Positions 14,436 through 23,366 of a stretch of DNA of 64,000 bases are shown here, piece after piece; position 1 is the first letter of the stretch; the number at the start of each line of letters is the position of its first letter. The DNA comes from Lachnoclostridium sp. UBA3262. GTDB lineage: Bacteria > Bacillota > Clostridia > Lachnospirales > Lachnospiraceae. A program made the translations under genes and the position numbers. Below the pieces are notes generated by a model that saw only the letters and a list, made by a program, of their open reading frames with translations, did no database searches and was not told the origin of the DNA. Location: NCBI GenBank assembly GCA_002362575.1, contig DEUM01000018.1, positions 1 through 64,000 of the forward strand, in the 5' to 3' direction.

Positions 14436-15599
14436 TCATTTTTTTCTCAAATCTTTTAAATCCACGAATTTCTTTTGGATTTCTGAACTCCATATGTCTG
14501 CGTTTTCCAGAATCTCCAAAAATTTCTCTGTACTGTGTCCATTGCCAAAGCTGTGGCATTTTACCGCATAGTTCCCTGCATTATCAATGGCCTCCAGAAT
14601 TGGCTCTACTTTCTCCATTATATGTTGTATATTCTTTAATTTATGAATATCATATCTTCCATTCTGGCGCGTCCCAATATCGATTGCCGGCACACCATAA
14701 ATACCGCTTTCACGGATTCCCGCACTGGAGTTTCCAATAATAAAATCAGCGTTCTTTAAAAGAGCAAGAAAGTATTCAAAACGAATGGAAGGATAAACAG
14801 CAAAATGTTTGTCTTTTCCCAGCTTCTTCACCTTGTCCAGTATGATTTCCGACCCCATATCATTATTGGGATAAACTACAACAAAGTTTCGCTCTGAAGC
14901 CTTCAGCGCTTGAATAATCGTAGTGATATTTTCGGATAACTGCTCCACTTCTGTAGTAACCGGATGATAAAGAAAAATTCCATAATGTTCAAAATCAATT
15001 TCATAATATTCCTTTACCGTCTGCAGAGCAGGCAGTTTATCGCTGAGCATCACATCAATATCCGGGGAGCCGATGACAAAAATTCTCTCCTCGCTCTCAC
15101 CAAGCTGGATAATACGTTTTTTAGCTTCCTCGTTGCACACAAAATGCAGATGGGCAAACTTAGAAATCGCATGGCGGATGGAATCATCAATGGTTCCCGA
15201 TATCTCACCGCCTTCCACATGTGCTACCATAATATTATTCAATGCTCCTGTAATCGCTCCCGCAAGCGCATCAATCCGGTCTCCATGAACCAGTATCATA
15301 TCTGGTGCTATCTGCCTGACATACCCCGACAGATTCATCAATACATTGCCAAGGTTATAACTCATATTATCCGTAAACTGCTGTCCGAATGCCACATGAA
15401 CATTTTTATACTTATCCTTCAACACTTCCTGATAAGTATTCCCATACTGGGCAAGCAGGTGCATTCCGGAAACATAAATAAACACCTCGTACCGTTCTGA
15501 TTTATCCATCGTCTTCATCAATGATTTTATTTTTCCATAATCTGCCCTCGTACCGGTTATAAAAAGTATCTTTTTCACATTATCTACTTGTTTCTTCAT
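14436..15599 (-). CDS. neuC: UDP-N-acetylglucosamine 2-epimerase (hydrolysing), NeuC/LegG family
   Basis: A 387-residue protein of the hydrolysing epimerase family: KKILFITGTRADYGK at the N-terminus, VHGDRIDALAGAI, VEGGEISGTIDDSIRHAISK (with the catalytic Glu/His region) and GNSSAGIRESGIYGVPAIDIG. The family converts a UDP-HexNAc to a free ManNAc-type sugar, the substrate for a NeuB-type nonulosonate synthase. LegG acts on the diacetamido-bacillosamine analogue; which one applies here is not visible. It follows the 74-residue protein and Maf in the same direction. No NeuB homologue is in the window. Confidence 0.9.
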   Translation of the reverse strand: MKKQVDNVKKILFITGTRADYGKIKSLMKTMDKSERYEVFIYVSGMHLLAQYGNTYQEVLKDKYKNVHVAFGQQFTDNMSYNLGNVLMNLSGYVRQIAPDMILVHGDRIDALAGAITGALNNIMVAHVEGGEISGTIDDSIRHAISKFAHLHFVCNEEAKKRIIQLGESEERIFVIGSPDIDVMLSDKLPALQTVKEYYEIDFEHYGIFLYHPVTTEVEQLSENITTIIQALKASERNFVVVYPNNDMGSEIILDKVKKLGKDKHFAVYPSIRFEYFLALLKNADFIIGNSSAGIRESGIYGVPAIDIGTRQNGRYDIHKLKNIQHIMEKVEPILEAIDNAGNYAVKCHSFGNGHSTEKFLEILENADIWSSEIQKKFVDLKDLRKK

Positions 15600-15615
15600 T
15601 TTTAGTCTCTACTTT

Positions 15616-15840
15616 CTATGGTATTTTTACTAACATCTCATGACTGATGATATCCGCAGCCAGGATATAATCATCTTGCTCTAACGCATCGAATAAAGGA
15701 TCAATACATTCCGAAAATTCTGTCACCTTTCCAAGTTCTCCGGCAATCTGCATAAACAACTGCAGTCCCTGCTCATTTCTTTCCTGATAAAAACAGTCTG
15801 CGATACGCTTGAAACTCTGTTTGATATACTCAAAATCCAT
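15616..15840 (-). CDS. Small conserved-looking protein between Maf and NeuC
   Basis: 74 residues, acidic, mostly helical (MDFEYIKQSFKRIADCFYQE...). AAGGAG precedes the ATG, and the gene starts one base before the Maf stop region ends, so it is coupled to maf; NeuC follows after 16 bp. I recognise no domain. It could be a partner of Maf or of the flagellin chaperone system; there is no direct evidence. Confidence 0.65.
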   Translation of the reverse strand: MDFEYIKQSFKRIADCFYQERNEQGLQLFMQIAGELGKVTEFSECIDPLFDALEQDDYILAADIISHEMLVKIP

Positions 15841-15841
15841 A

Positions 15842-17404
15842 TTATGACATCTCCTTCACATATTCATTATATACATATTCAATTGCTTTTTCAAACCGTA
15901 CCTTGCGCTCTTTTTCCTCCTGACACCGCATATACTCAAGCACCAGCCTCATGGCAGGCATATTCTGGTAATCCGACTCATAAAAAGTTTTCTCATAGCC
16001 CTGTTTCCTGACCGTTTCTAAATCTTTCCTGCCCTCTGCGAAAGCCGCCATAAGCTTCTCATATTCTTCATCTGTAATTGCCACCCTCTCATCCGCTATC
16101 CTCTCTCGAAAAGAAATCGGATTTTCCGGCAGCTCGGCTATCGCCTCTGCCAGACTCTTTTGCACGGCGCCGTGAATCTTCGCGCCGCCTTCGGTCGCAT
16201 TGATTACTTCCCTGTCTGGATATTTCATAATCATTTCCTCAAACCAGTGAAGGAAATTGACCCAGTCCATCCGGGACTGTACAACACCACCATAATATCC
16301 TTCCACTTTGTATTTTTCATCTTCTGCAAACCCTTCATTCCTGTCTGATGTGTGGCTTTTCCCATCTGGTGAATAAGATAAATCCTGACCTGCCAATATA
16401 ATTTTTTTACTGCCAAGCTCTAAAATTGCCGCATACATTGCTGTGGAAATACCAATATAGGCCGGTTTCTCCGGCGGTTCAATTCCACTTTTTTTACAGA
16501 GCATGCCTGCAAATTCATGGTCATAGCCCCATATCTTTGTTCCGGTACTTTTTTGAATCAGTTCCTTTGGCGTATTTGTCGTGACCAAAAGAGGAATTTC
16601 ATAGCTTTCTGGTGTGTTAAAACAGTTCATATTCTTTGTAGCGTCCATACATCCAACCAAGTCTGGAACGATTCCGTTTTTTAAAAGGGTAGGCAGTGCT
16701 GCATCTGCACAGAACAGGTAAGCCCGTCCATTTATCTGTTTTAAAAAATTTATGTTTCTTTCCAGCGAAGGCCCGGCAGAAACTAATATAACCGGTATTT
16801 CCTTATTCCAATGCTTTGCCAGTCTTGCAAGCGGAATCCCGCCTTTCATATAAGAAATATTCTTAATCTGATTCCGAATCATGGCAAGGATAAAACGCTG
16901 TATCGGGCCTTTCATAAATCCAATAGCCTCACAAACCACATCGCAGACTCCTTTTATTTTTTCTAACGGTTCCGGATACAATGCTGCATATCCCGGATGT
17001 GAAAGGAGCAGCGTACATTCCGCACAATCCTCATCCAAAGCGGCATGAATGGCATCCGCCATCGCTTGAAGCATGCTCTCCCCACCGAAAATGCGTACAC
17101 GCTTCTGTTTTTGTATTTTTTTGTATACTGCTGTGCGCTGCATTTCCTTATATAATGCCTCGTTCGGCTCATATACGAGAATATCTCCGGGAATCTTTGC
17201 TAATAATTGCAGAATAATCTGACAGTCTCCCATTCCATATAAAATAGCATATTCTGCCCCCTCCGGCACATAAAAACCAGCCCAGCGCTCTGCCGCATAT
17301 TTACCATCATACAAGCTTCCCAGTCTGACCTCTCCCCGGCCTGTCTGTACAACAGGCACTTTATTACCGTCCCTTGCCGGTATCAATCTGCATTTATTTT
17401 CCAT
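15842..17404 (-). CDS. maf: Maf-type flagellin glycosyltransferase (motility-associated factor, DUF115)
   Basis: A 520-residue Maf/DUF115 (MptE-like) protein. Recognisable segments include EIPVILVSAGPSLERNI (the glycine-rich CMP-sugar binding part), FCADAALPTLLKNGIVPDLVG, TTNTPKEL and GQDLSYSPDGKSH. Maf proteins transfer nonulosonic acids from CMP-sugar donors to flagellin serines and threonines in the cytoplasm before export. The start at 17404 is chosen because GGAG lies between it and an in-frame ATG at 17416. It heads the group maf - small protein - neuC and follows the terminator of the fliD-fliS unit. Confidence 0.88.
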   Translation of the reverse strand: MENKCRLIPARDGNKVPVVQTGRGEVRLGSLYDGKYAAERWAGFYVPEGAEYAILYGMGDCQIILQLLAKIPGDILVYEPNEALYKEMQRTAVYKKIQKQKRVRIFGGESMLQAMADAIHAALDEDCAECTLLLSHPGYAALYPEPLEKIKGVCDVVCEAIGFMKGPIQRFILAMIRNQIKNISYMKGGIPLARLAKHWNKEIPVILVSAGPSLERNINFLKQINGRAYLFCADAALPTLLKNGIVPDLVGCMDATKNMNCFNTPESYEIPLLVTTNTPKELIQKSTGTKIWGYDHEFAGMLCKKSGIEPPEKPAYIGISTAMYAAILELGSKKIILAGQDLSYSPDGKSHTSDRNEGFAEDEKYKVEGYYGGVVQSRMDWVNFLHWFEEMIMKYPDREVINATEGGAKIHGAVQKSLAEAIAELPENPISFRERIADERVAITDEEYEKLMAAFAEGRKDLETVRKQGYEKTFYESDYQNMPAMRLVLEYMRCQEEKERKVRFEKAIEYVYNEYVKEMS

Positions 17405-17450
17405 ATGAATCTCCATTCTGTTTTACCATAGTATCAAAGCAATAACCAAA

Positions 17451-17479
17451 ACTATGGTAGGGAAAATCCCTACCATAGT
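17451..17479 (-). terminator. Terminator after the fliT-like gene
   Basis: A perfect 12-bp stem, ACTATGGTAGGG with CCCTACCATAGT, a 5-nt loop and TTTTGG on the minus strand, 14 bp after the FliT-like stop. It separates the filament-cap genes from maf. Confidence 0.85.
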
Positions 17480-17493
17480 AAATCATCTGCTGT

Positions 17494-17988
17494 TTATTTT
17501 GTTTCGTTAAAAAAGTAAGACTGTTCCGGCTTATGGGCATTTGCCATGTTCTTATAGTAATCAGCCGCTGATTTATTATTCAGGTGGAACTGTTTTATAG
17601 ATTTGCGCTGTTCCGCCAAAAATGCTTTCAGCCGATTGCTGTTCTGGTGCTCTAATGCCTGTATCTTTACTCCAAGCTCCGATACACTGGTAATCTGCTT
17701 CTGCATTGTCTGAATATCTTCTTTGTAAGCTTCCCGATTTGAAACAATCTCCTTTTCCACCATTTTGAACAAAGCGTCAAAGCCTTCATCCAGCACATTT
17801 AATTCTTCAATTTGCGAACCTTTTTCCTCCAGAAGCTGATTGAATTCATCCACATCCAATTCTTCACATTTCAATAAACGCTCCTGTTCTCTGGTCTGTT
17901 TATACAGTGTTGCGAGAATTGATTCTTTTCTTTTCAATGTATCTATCATCATATTGACATAGACACTGTTTTGACGCTCTCTGTCCAT
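17494..17988 (-). CDS. FliT/FlgN-like flagellar export chaperone (putative)
   Basis: 164 residues, almost entirely helical and charged (long coiled coil, Leu/Glu/Lys/Gln-rich), with no transmembrane segment. It lies 22 bp after fliS in the slot where fliT or another export chaperone normally sits (fliD-fliS-fliT). Size and composition resemble FlgN-type chaperones (compare 27145-27660). Assignment to FliT rests on position rather than on a diagnostic motif. A possible job is binding FliD or a Maf-modified substrate before export. Confidence 0.65.
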   Translation of the reverse strand: MDRERQNSVYVNMMIDTLKRKESILATLYKQTREQERLLKCEELDVDEFNQLLEEKGSQIEELNVLDEGFDALFKMVEKEIVSNREAYKEDIQTMQKQITSVSELGVKIQALEHQNSNRLKAFLAEQRKSIKQFHLNNKSAADYYKNMANAHKPEQSYFFNETK

Positions 17989-18010
17989 TTACTCACATCC
18001 CGTCCGAAAA

Positions 18011-18391
18011 TTATTTGTCACCAACCTTGTTCAAACGCATAACTTCTTTCCATGTATCACGCATCTCACGTATATACTTTAATGCATCCTCAACAATCTC
18101 CGCATCTTTTTTAATATTACCCTCCAACAGTCTTCTGTATATATAGTCATATACACGCTCGAAATCCTGCCAGACAGGATACTTAGGATCCAGCGTTGCG
18201 CGCAGCTCTGTAATAATTGCCTGCGCTTTTTTCAGGTTGACATTTACCTTTTCCATATCCTGCTTTTCAATGCCAACCAAGGCAATATTGCAAAACTTAA
18301 TTGCCCCTTCATACAACATCAGAGTAAGCTCTGCCGGTGAAGCTGTCATAACTGCATTTCTCAAATACGCATTTGTTGAATTTTGATACAT
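18011..18391 (-). CDS. fliS: Flagellin export chaperone FliS
   Basis: A 126-residue FliS: it begins YQNSTNAYLRNAVMTASPAE and has LTLMLYEGAIKFCNIA, the family signature, in a four-helix bundle. FliS binds the flagellin C-terminus in the cytoplasm and blocks early polymerisation; in Bacillus it also affects FliW availability. The ATG at 18391 has GGAGG eight bases upstream, whereas a longer reading from 18412 has none. It sits between fliD and the FliT-like gene. Confidence 0.94.
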   Translation of the reverse strand: MYQNSTNAYLRNAVMTASPAELTLMLYEGAIKFCNIALVGIEKQDMEKVNVNLKKAQAIITELRATLDPKYPVWQDFERVYDYIYRRLLEGNIKKDAEIVEDALKYIREMRDTWKEVMRLNKVGDK

Positions 18392-18444
18392 AAACCGTCC
18401 TCCATGACTCAATGTGACAATTTCTGACTATTTACAAAGGAAAA

Positions 18445-20586
18445 TTATCCGTTTGTTCCTAAAATACTTCCCAAAGAATTCTGCTGTGACTGCAGCTTCG
18501 CCATTGCTGTCTCCATCGCTGTAAATTTCTTATAATAATTTTCTTCCATAGTTGCCAGCTTATCTTCCCATTCTTTGATTTCTTTCTCATAAGATCTTAA
18601 ATCATCTTTCATCTTAATATCGTTATAGAAAGTAAGGGCACTGCTGTATTTAGTACCTGCCATCTTCTGGCTCATTGTTTCTTTCAGATTACCGAATACG
18701 CCAGTCAGCGTTGCGATAACAGCATCCGGATCTTCCTCAAGTGCTGTCTTCAGCTTATCTTTTTGTCCAGAGTATACAGAATCATCCTTATCACCGTAAA
18801 TATGAAGCTGACCGCCCTCAGTCCAGTCAGTCGCTGTCATAATGCCAAAGCTGGATAGGGAGTATCTCTTGCCTTCATGCTCAACGGTCGTCATCATAGC
18901 ACTTCGCATACCCTGAATAATACCGTTCAATGTTGAATCATTGCGAAGAAGGGCACCCTTTACCTTGTCTTCCCATAGTTTTACTTCATCATCAGACATT
19001 GCCTCTTTTTCATCACTGCTCAGAGGCTCATAGCCCTTCGCTGACTCGGCATTATAAAGAGTATTCATCTCCTTCATAACAGAGTTGTACTCTTTGAGGA
19101 AGGATTTAATCGAATCATATACACCGTCAACGTCATTCGATACCGAGAACGTAATCGGTTCATTCGGCTTTGTCACTCCGGTCAGCTCAATGCTGAGTCC
19201 ATTGACCGAAACAGTTGAAGAAGAAGATGTCAAGGTAGCGCCATTCAAAATAATCTCACTGTCGCTCCCCTTAATCAGAGCCATTCCTTTTGGCGTCGCA
19301 CCTTCCACTGTTACCGTGCCATCTGCTGCTTTGCTGATATCCGCAATACCAAGACTGTTTAGTACCGAACCTGCTGCCGCCTGATTTCTGTCATCTGGTG
19401 AAATGCTGGCATAAGCTGACACAGCCGCTGTGATATCCGCTTTTACAGAATCCTGATCAACGCCTTCCATTTTATCAAATGCGTTTACACCATCTTTGTA
19501 ATAAGCAGCAACTGCCTTGTCACCCAGTGCGTTAATATCGGCTTCTGTCTTACCGGTAAAAGCAGCTTCCGAAATCTGCAGTTTAGAAGCACTGCTCGTA
19601 ATTTCTTTATTTACATATGCAGTCGTATCGGTATCTGCCTTCTTTGCTACCGCTTTCTTGTAATCATCCTCTGTCTTTCCGTCTTTCAGCGTGCCGTCTT
19701 CATTATAGTAATTTGCCTTCAGACCTTCTTCTGCTTCCTTCTCCATATCTGCATACTTTTCGCTGTAGAGCTTTGCTTTTACATATGTGGTCGCAGAAGC
19801 ATCTGTCTGGCTCTTTTTACTTTCATATGCTGCCTTGGCTAAAGAATCCAATGCGGTATTATACTCATCCGTATCAACACCGGAAGTACGAAGTGTCTCG
19901 ATTGCCTGATTGACTGCTTTCTTGTTTGCTGCTGACATCTTATCATAGCCAACGGCAGCCTTCAAGTCATTTCTCGCCTGAACCTCGGCATCCGTAAGCC
20001 CGGAGGTCTTGAGAGTAAAGGTATTTTTCAGACCACTTTCTTTACTGCTGATGGTAAGTCTTTTCTGACCTTTGTCAAAATTTGCATTCAGTCCGGCTTC
20101 CTTCAATGCCGATGTAAAATCTGCCAATGTCGAATCTGCTGTAACCGCAAACTTTACATTCTTATCGCCATTTGTAATCTCTATTTCTTTATTCAGAAGT
20201 CCTGCGTCCAAAGCAGTCAGCTTCGTATCCTCGGACTCTGCGTCAATCACTCCACCTGTCAGGTACTGCGCTGTTGCAATATGGCTGACCTCCAATGTGT
20301 AGCTTCCGTTTGCCGCATTACTGTTTGCTGTCACATTTGCCTTAGAAGTATCGGAAACCGATGTCTTCTTTGTTTTATAAGTGGACTCTAACTGCATTTT
20401 TGAAACAAAATCATTATATAATTTCATTAATTTCGTATTCAAATCTGACCACGCTGTCTGTTTCCACTCCAATTTTGTCTTAGCCTTTGTCACTTTCGTC
20501 TTCTTTAAAGTCTGTGCTGACATAAGCTCTTTCACAATTGCCTCTGTGTCCATACCGGACATAAGTCCGCTCATTCTCAACGGCAT
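18445..20586 (-). CDS. fliD: Flagellar filament cap protein FliD
   Basis: A 713-residue FliD. The N-terminus (RMSGLMSGMDTEAIVKELM) matches the conserved FliD_N region, and the C-terminal coiled coil ends with TAMETAMAKLQSQQNSLGSILG, the FliD_C pattern. Many FliD proteins have about 450-550 residues; the extra length is a helical, Lys/Ala/Glu-rich insert at roughly residues 210-410, with repeated K-A-x-Y-x-x-K segments. Inserts of this kind form exposed cap domains that can contact mucus or hosts. AGGAGG is 8 bp from the ATG at 20586. Confidence 0.94.
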   Translation of the reverse strand: MPLRMSGLMSGMDTEAIVKELMSAQTLKKTKVTKAKTKLEWKQTAWSDLNTKLMKLYNDFVSKMQLESTYKTKKTSVSDTSKANVTANSNAANGSYTLEVSHIATAQYLTGGVIDAESEDTKLTALDAGLLNKEIEITNGDKNVKFAVTADSTLADFTSALKEAGLNANFDKGQKRLTISSKESGLKNTFTLKTSGLTDAEVQARNDLKAAVGYDKMSAANKKAVNQAIETLRTSGVDTDEYNTALDSLAKAAYESKKSQTDASATTYVKAKLYSEKYADMEKEAEEGLKANYYNEDGTLKDGKTEDDYKKAVAKKADTDTTAYVNKEITSSASKLQISEAAFTGKTEADINALGDKAVAAYYKDGVNAFDKMEGVDQDSVKADITAAVSAYASISPDDRNQAAAGSVLNSLGIADISKAADGTVTVEGATPKGMALIKGSDSEIILNGATLTSSSSTVSVNGLSIELTGVTKPNEPITFSVSNDVDGVYDSIKSFLKEYNSVMKEMNTLYNAESAKGYEPLSSDEKEAMSDDEVKLWEDKVKGALLRNDSTLNGIIQGMRSAMMTTVEHEGKRYSLSSFGIMTATDWTEGGQLHIYGDKDDSVYSGQKDKLKTALEEDPDAVIATLTGVFGNLKETMSQKMAGTKYSSALTFYNDIKMKDDLRSYEKEIKEWEDKLATMEENYYKKFTAMETAMAKLQSQQNSLGSILGTNG

Positions 20587-20598
20587 GAATGACACCTC

Positions 20599-20994
20599 CT
20601 ATCTTCTTTCATCTACTAAAATTCCAGCCATTTCCCACATCTTCTGAAGCATATCCAGAGACTTCTCCGGCGGAATTTCTCTCACTACTTCGTTTGTGGC
20701 ATCATTTATCACTTTAATCGAGACTCTGTTTGTCTCCTTGTGATAGGAATATTCACAACGGGTATGTTCCATTTTGCGGTTTGCACTTTTAACGGCATCG
20801 CTAATCGTTGCCTCGCTCGGTGCATGCTCTCTTTCGCCCTGCTGTTCCGCTCCCTTTTTGTCTTCTGTCTTAATTTGCTTAGCAGAAGCCGCAGTTTTTT
20901 CAATCTGCACAGAATCCCCTGTGCTGGCAGAAACCTTTGTTGCCTCCGACGAATTGTAGCTTGGTTTTACTTTTGATACTGTTTCAATCTCCAT
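20599..20994 (-). CDS. flaG: FlaG family flagellar protein
   Basis: A 131-residue FlaG protein. A disordered Ser/Glu/Lys N-terminal half is followed by the FlaG domain (CEYSYHKETNRVSIKVINDATNEVVREIPPE, then LDMLQKMWEMAG). FlaG affects filament length and is usually found just before fliD, as here (12 bp). The ATG at 20994 has GGAGG upstream. First gene of the flaG-fliD-fliS-fliT-like unit. Confidence 0.9.
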   Translation of the reverse strand: MEIETVSKVKPSYNSSEATKVSASTGDSVQIEKTAASAKQIKTEDKKGAEQQGEREHAPSEATISDAVKSANRKMEHTRCEYSYHKETNRVSIKVINDATNEVVREIPPEKSLDMLQKMWEMAGILVDERR

Positions 20995-21078
20995 TTTAAA
21001 CACCTCCATGTGTAACACGTGTAAACACATCCATGTGCAGGCACGTGCAAAGTATATCGATTCTTACATCTACAGTAG

Positions 21079-21105
21079 ATATCGTCACAAACAAAAGAAA
21101 AGTTA
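21079..21105 (-). promoter_or_regulatory. Sigma-28-like promoter of the flaG-fliD-fliS unit
   Basis: TAAC (21105-21102), 15 bp, GACGATAT (21086-21079) on the minus strand, differing from consensus at one base in each box. A 13-nt palindrome (ATCTAC-T-GTAGAT) lies just downstream, and the GTGT/CACGTG-rich leader to flaG can fold. Readthrough from csrA is possible as well. Confidence 0.5.
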
Positions 21106-21145
21106 ACCCTAAATGTAAAATTTTTGAATTAACTTTTCTAAGCTT

Positions 21146-21364
21146 TTATTTTATTAATTTGGATAAAGTCTCCGGACTCACTGCATTTGCCGCTTCCTCG
21201 TTGGACTCTTTAATTTGTTTATAAATTTCTTTCCGGTATATCGGTACGGATTTTGGGGCGTCAATCCCGATTTTCACCTGATCTCCCTTAATCTCCAATA
21301 CCGTAATTTCAATATCATCATTGATGATGATAGACTCATTCATTTTTCTTGCTAATGCTAACAT
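21146..21364 (-). CDS. csrA: Carbon storage regulator CsrA
   Basis: A 72-residue CsrA: MLALARKMNESIIINDDIEITVLEIKGDQVKIGIDAPK is the canonical RNA-binding fold, followed by a C-terminal helix. GGAGGAG precedes the ATG at 21364. CsrA dimers bind GGA motifs in mRNA leaders and repress translation. It lies 4 bp after fliW, the usual pairing, and its likely target is the flagellin leader at 14325-14358. Confidence 0.97.
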   Translation of the reverse strand: MLALARKMNESIIINDDIEITVLEIKGDQVKIGIDAPKSVPIYRKEIYKQIKESNEEAANAVSPETLSKLIK

Positions 21365-21368
21365 ACAA

Positions 21369-21821
21369 TCACTCCTCCCCTTTGCTCTTGAGGACATCGT
21401 ATATCTTGTATTTCACCTCATAGTCCTGATTTTCCACCATAATCTGCGCTGCTTTCCTTGTATCGGCATTGATAATAATCGGTGCTTTCAGATTTACGCT
21501 CATCTGTGTAATATCCGAAGGTACCGTCATCGTCAGAAAAATAACAAGATTTTCCTCCGTCAGCTCTCCGATGTGTGTCAGCAATTCATCCTCCACAACC
21601 GGATTATAGTCCTCTTTTACCAACAGCGGTTTAATAATCGGCAATGCCAGCGTCGGCTCATCTACACTCTGGAGCCAGCAGATATTCGTCTCCTCTTTCT
21701 CTACATCATACAAAATTGTATACTGTTTATAATCACTCAGACCGATTAACCCACGGTCAAAGGTAAGTATCTTCTCCTCCGGGAGGTCTACTTCCCCAAA
21801 AAATTTCGTCTTTACTAACAT
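21369..21821 (-). CDS. fliW: Flagellar assembly factor FliW
   Basis: A 150-residue FliW: VDLPEEKILTFDRGLIGLSDYKQY, then ICWLQSVDEPTLALPIIKP, match the family. FliW binds CsrA and relieves repression of flagellin synthesis; free flagellin titrates FliW away, so flagellin translation tracks export. AAGGAG precedes the ATG. It sits between flgL and csrA as in Bacillus and other Firmicutes. Confidence 0.96.
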   Translation of the reverse strand: MLVKTKFFGEVDLPEEKILTFDRGLIGLSDYKQYTILYDVEKEETNICWLQSVDEPTLALPIIKPLLVKEDYNPVVEDELLTHIGELTEENLVIFLTMTVPSDITQMSVNLKAPIIINADTRKAAQIMVENQDYEVKYKIYDVLKSKGEE

Positions 21822-21848
21822 GTTTTCATCTCCTTCTCTGTAATCTGT

Positions 21849-23339
21849 TTAGATAAAGTTCAACAGCGACTGCCCTAATATTTTTGAAGTAGCGTTCAAC
21901 GTCGCCTGATACAGCAAATCTGCCTCTGAGAAATTAATGTATGCCTCACCCAAATCCGCATCTTCATTTTCCGACTTTGCATCCTCCGTATCCAGTCTGT
22001 CCTGTTTTAACTTAACCTCTGACATTTCCAGACGGGCATAGCGGGAACCATGTTCTGCCATAGCGACGTTCAGTCCATCCTGCGTCTCCTGACAAGTCGT
22101 AATTGCCGCAGAAAGCGCATTTGTCAGTACAGTCTTGCCAAGCGCTAACTGTGTCTCTATCTGTTTTTGCAATTCTTTCAGATTTGCCATCGTCTCCGTG
22201 TCTCCCTCGTCGCAGTCATCAATCCGTTTATTCACTGCGGTCAGGTGTTCCTCAATCACATCAATGTCATTGCAGACATTTTGAATTTCCTCAATCATTC
22301 TGTGAACATCCAGACTGATTGCATTGCATGCTTCGGTATTTACTGTCAATACCTGACTAAAATTAATCTGATAATTTAATGTCTGGCTGCCCGCTGTTTT
22401 ATATAATGCTGTCTCACCTGTCACGTTATTAACGGATGAACATACAAAATAATGCTCCGGTCTGACGTCGTTCTTTTGATAATTTGTCTTCTGATAAGTA
22501 GCGCTAAGATCCGAACCGGCACGGACATCATTATATATATTGTCGCCAAATAATACTTCTCCCGTCTCCGGCACAAAATAAATCTCATCCTCACCCGGAT
22601 GTAAATGTTCATTATAGGAAGTATTGTCGCCGATACTCTTTGTCACAGCTGTCACTGTCTTCGCATTACCGTCTTTATCAGTATAGCTGAACGTCACATC
22701 CGCACCGTCTTTATCACAATCGTCATAAGAAAGTTTAATCCGGTGGGTGGTCTGGAACTGGGACGCTTCATTTGCATAATCCGCCGCAGTCTTTGCGTCA
22801 TCGTATTCTGCCTGCCCATAAATATAATCGTATTTCCGGATATGGTTAATATCCAGATTTTCTGTAATCGTATATGTTGTATCGCTCTGAGCTTCTGTAA
22901 AAAGAAGCGGCACATCTGTGCGGTAGCCGGTAAACAGGTAACGCCCTGCATAGTCCTGATTCGCATTCTGCTCATAAATATAAGCTGAATACTGTTTGAG
23001 CTGGGCAACGATATCCTTTCTCTGTTTTGTCTCATAAGTACCTGTCGCAGCCTGTGTACAGTAGGTTATCATTTCTTCCAGACGTCCATTCATATTCTTA
23101 ATCGACTTCTCTGTCGCATTCATCCACGAGGTAGCGTCGTTAATATTCAACAGATACTGGTCAATCTCTGCCAACGTCGTGCGGTACTTCAAGGCACGCA
23201 TGGCAATCGTAGGATCATCCGACGGACGCTGGATTTTCTTCTGCGTATTATACTGCTGAAGATATTTATTGTATACCGTCTTATGTTTCTGCATATTCGA
23301 TAATGAATTGTTGCGCATCATTGCGTTCGTAATTCTCAT
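21849..23339 (-). CDS. flgL: Flagellar hook-associated protein 3 (FlgL)
   Basis: A 496-residue FlgL with the N-terminal RITNAMMRNNSLSNMQ and the flagellin-like helical ends (C-terminus ADLLYQATLNATSKILGQSLLNFI). Bacillus FlgL has about 300 residues, so the middle domain, including a beta-rich stretch near residues 190-320, is expanded. FlgL links FlgK to the filament. GGAGG precedes the ATG. Downstream of the two flgK genes and before fliW. Confidence 0.92.
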   Translation of the reverse strand: MRITNAMMRNNSLSNMQKHKTVYNKYLQQYNTQKKIQRPSDDPTIAMRALKYRTTLAEIDQYLLNINDATSWMNATEKSIKNMNGRLEEMITYCTQAATGTYETKQRKDIVAQLKQYSAYIYEQNANQDYAGRYLFTGYRTDVPLLFTEAQSDTTYTITENLDINHIRKYDYIYGQAEYDDAKTAADYANEASQFQTTHRIKLSYDDCDKDGADVTFSYTDKDGNAKTVTAVTKSIGDNTSYNEHLHPGEDEIYFVPETGEVLFGDNIYNDVRAGSDLSATYQKTNYQKNDVRPEHYFVCSSVNNVTGETALYKTAGSQTLNYQINFSQVLTVNTEACNAISLDVHRMIEEIQNVCNDIDVIEEHLTAVNKRIDDCDEGDTETMANLKELQKQIETQLALGKTVLTNALSAAITTCQETQDGLNVAMAEHGSRYARLEMSEVKLKQDRLDTEDAKSENEDADLGEAYINFSEADLLYQATLNATSKILGQSLLNFI

Positions 23340-23366
23340 AACATGACCTCCGCTCTCATTATTTTA

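Noticed and set aside
21000..21060. CACGTG-rich stretch before flaG as a specific regulator site
   Set aside because: The repeats are short and irregular; I cannot separate them from chance or from leader folding.
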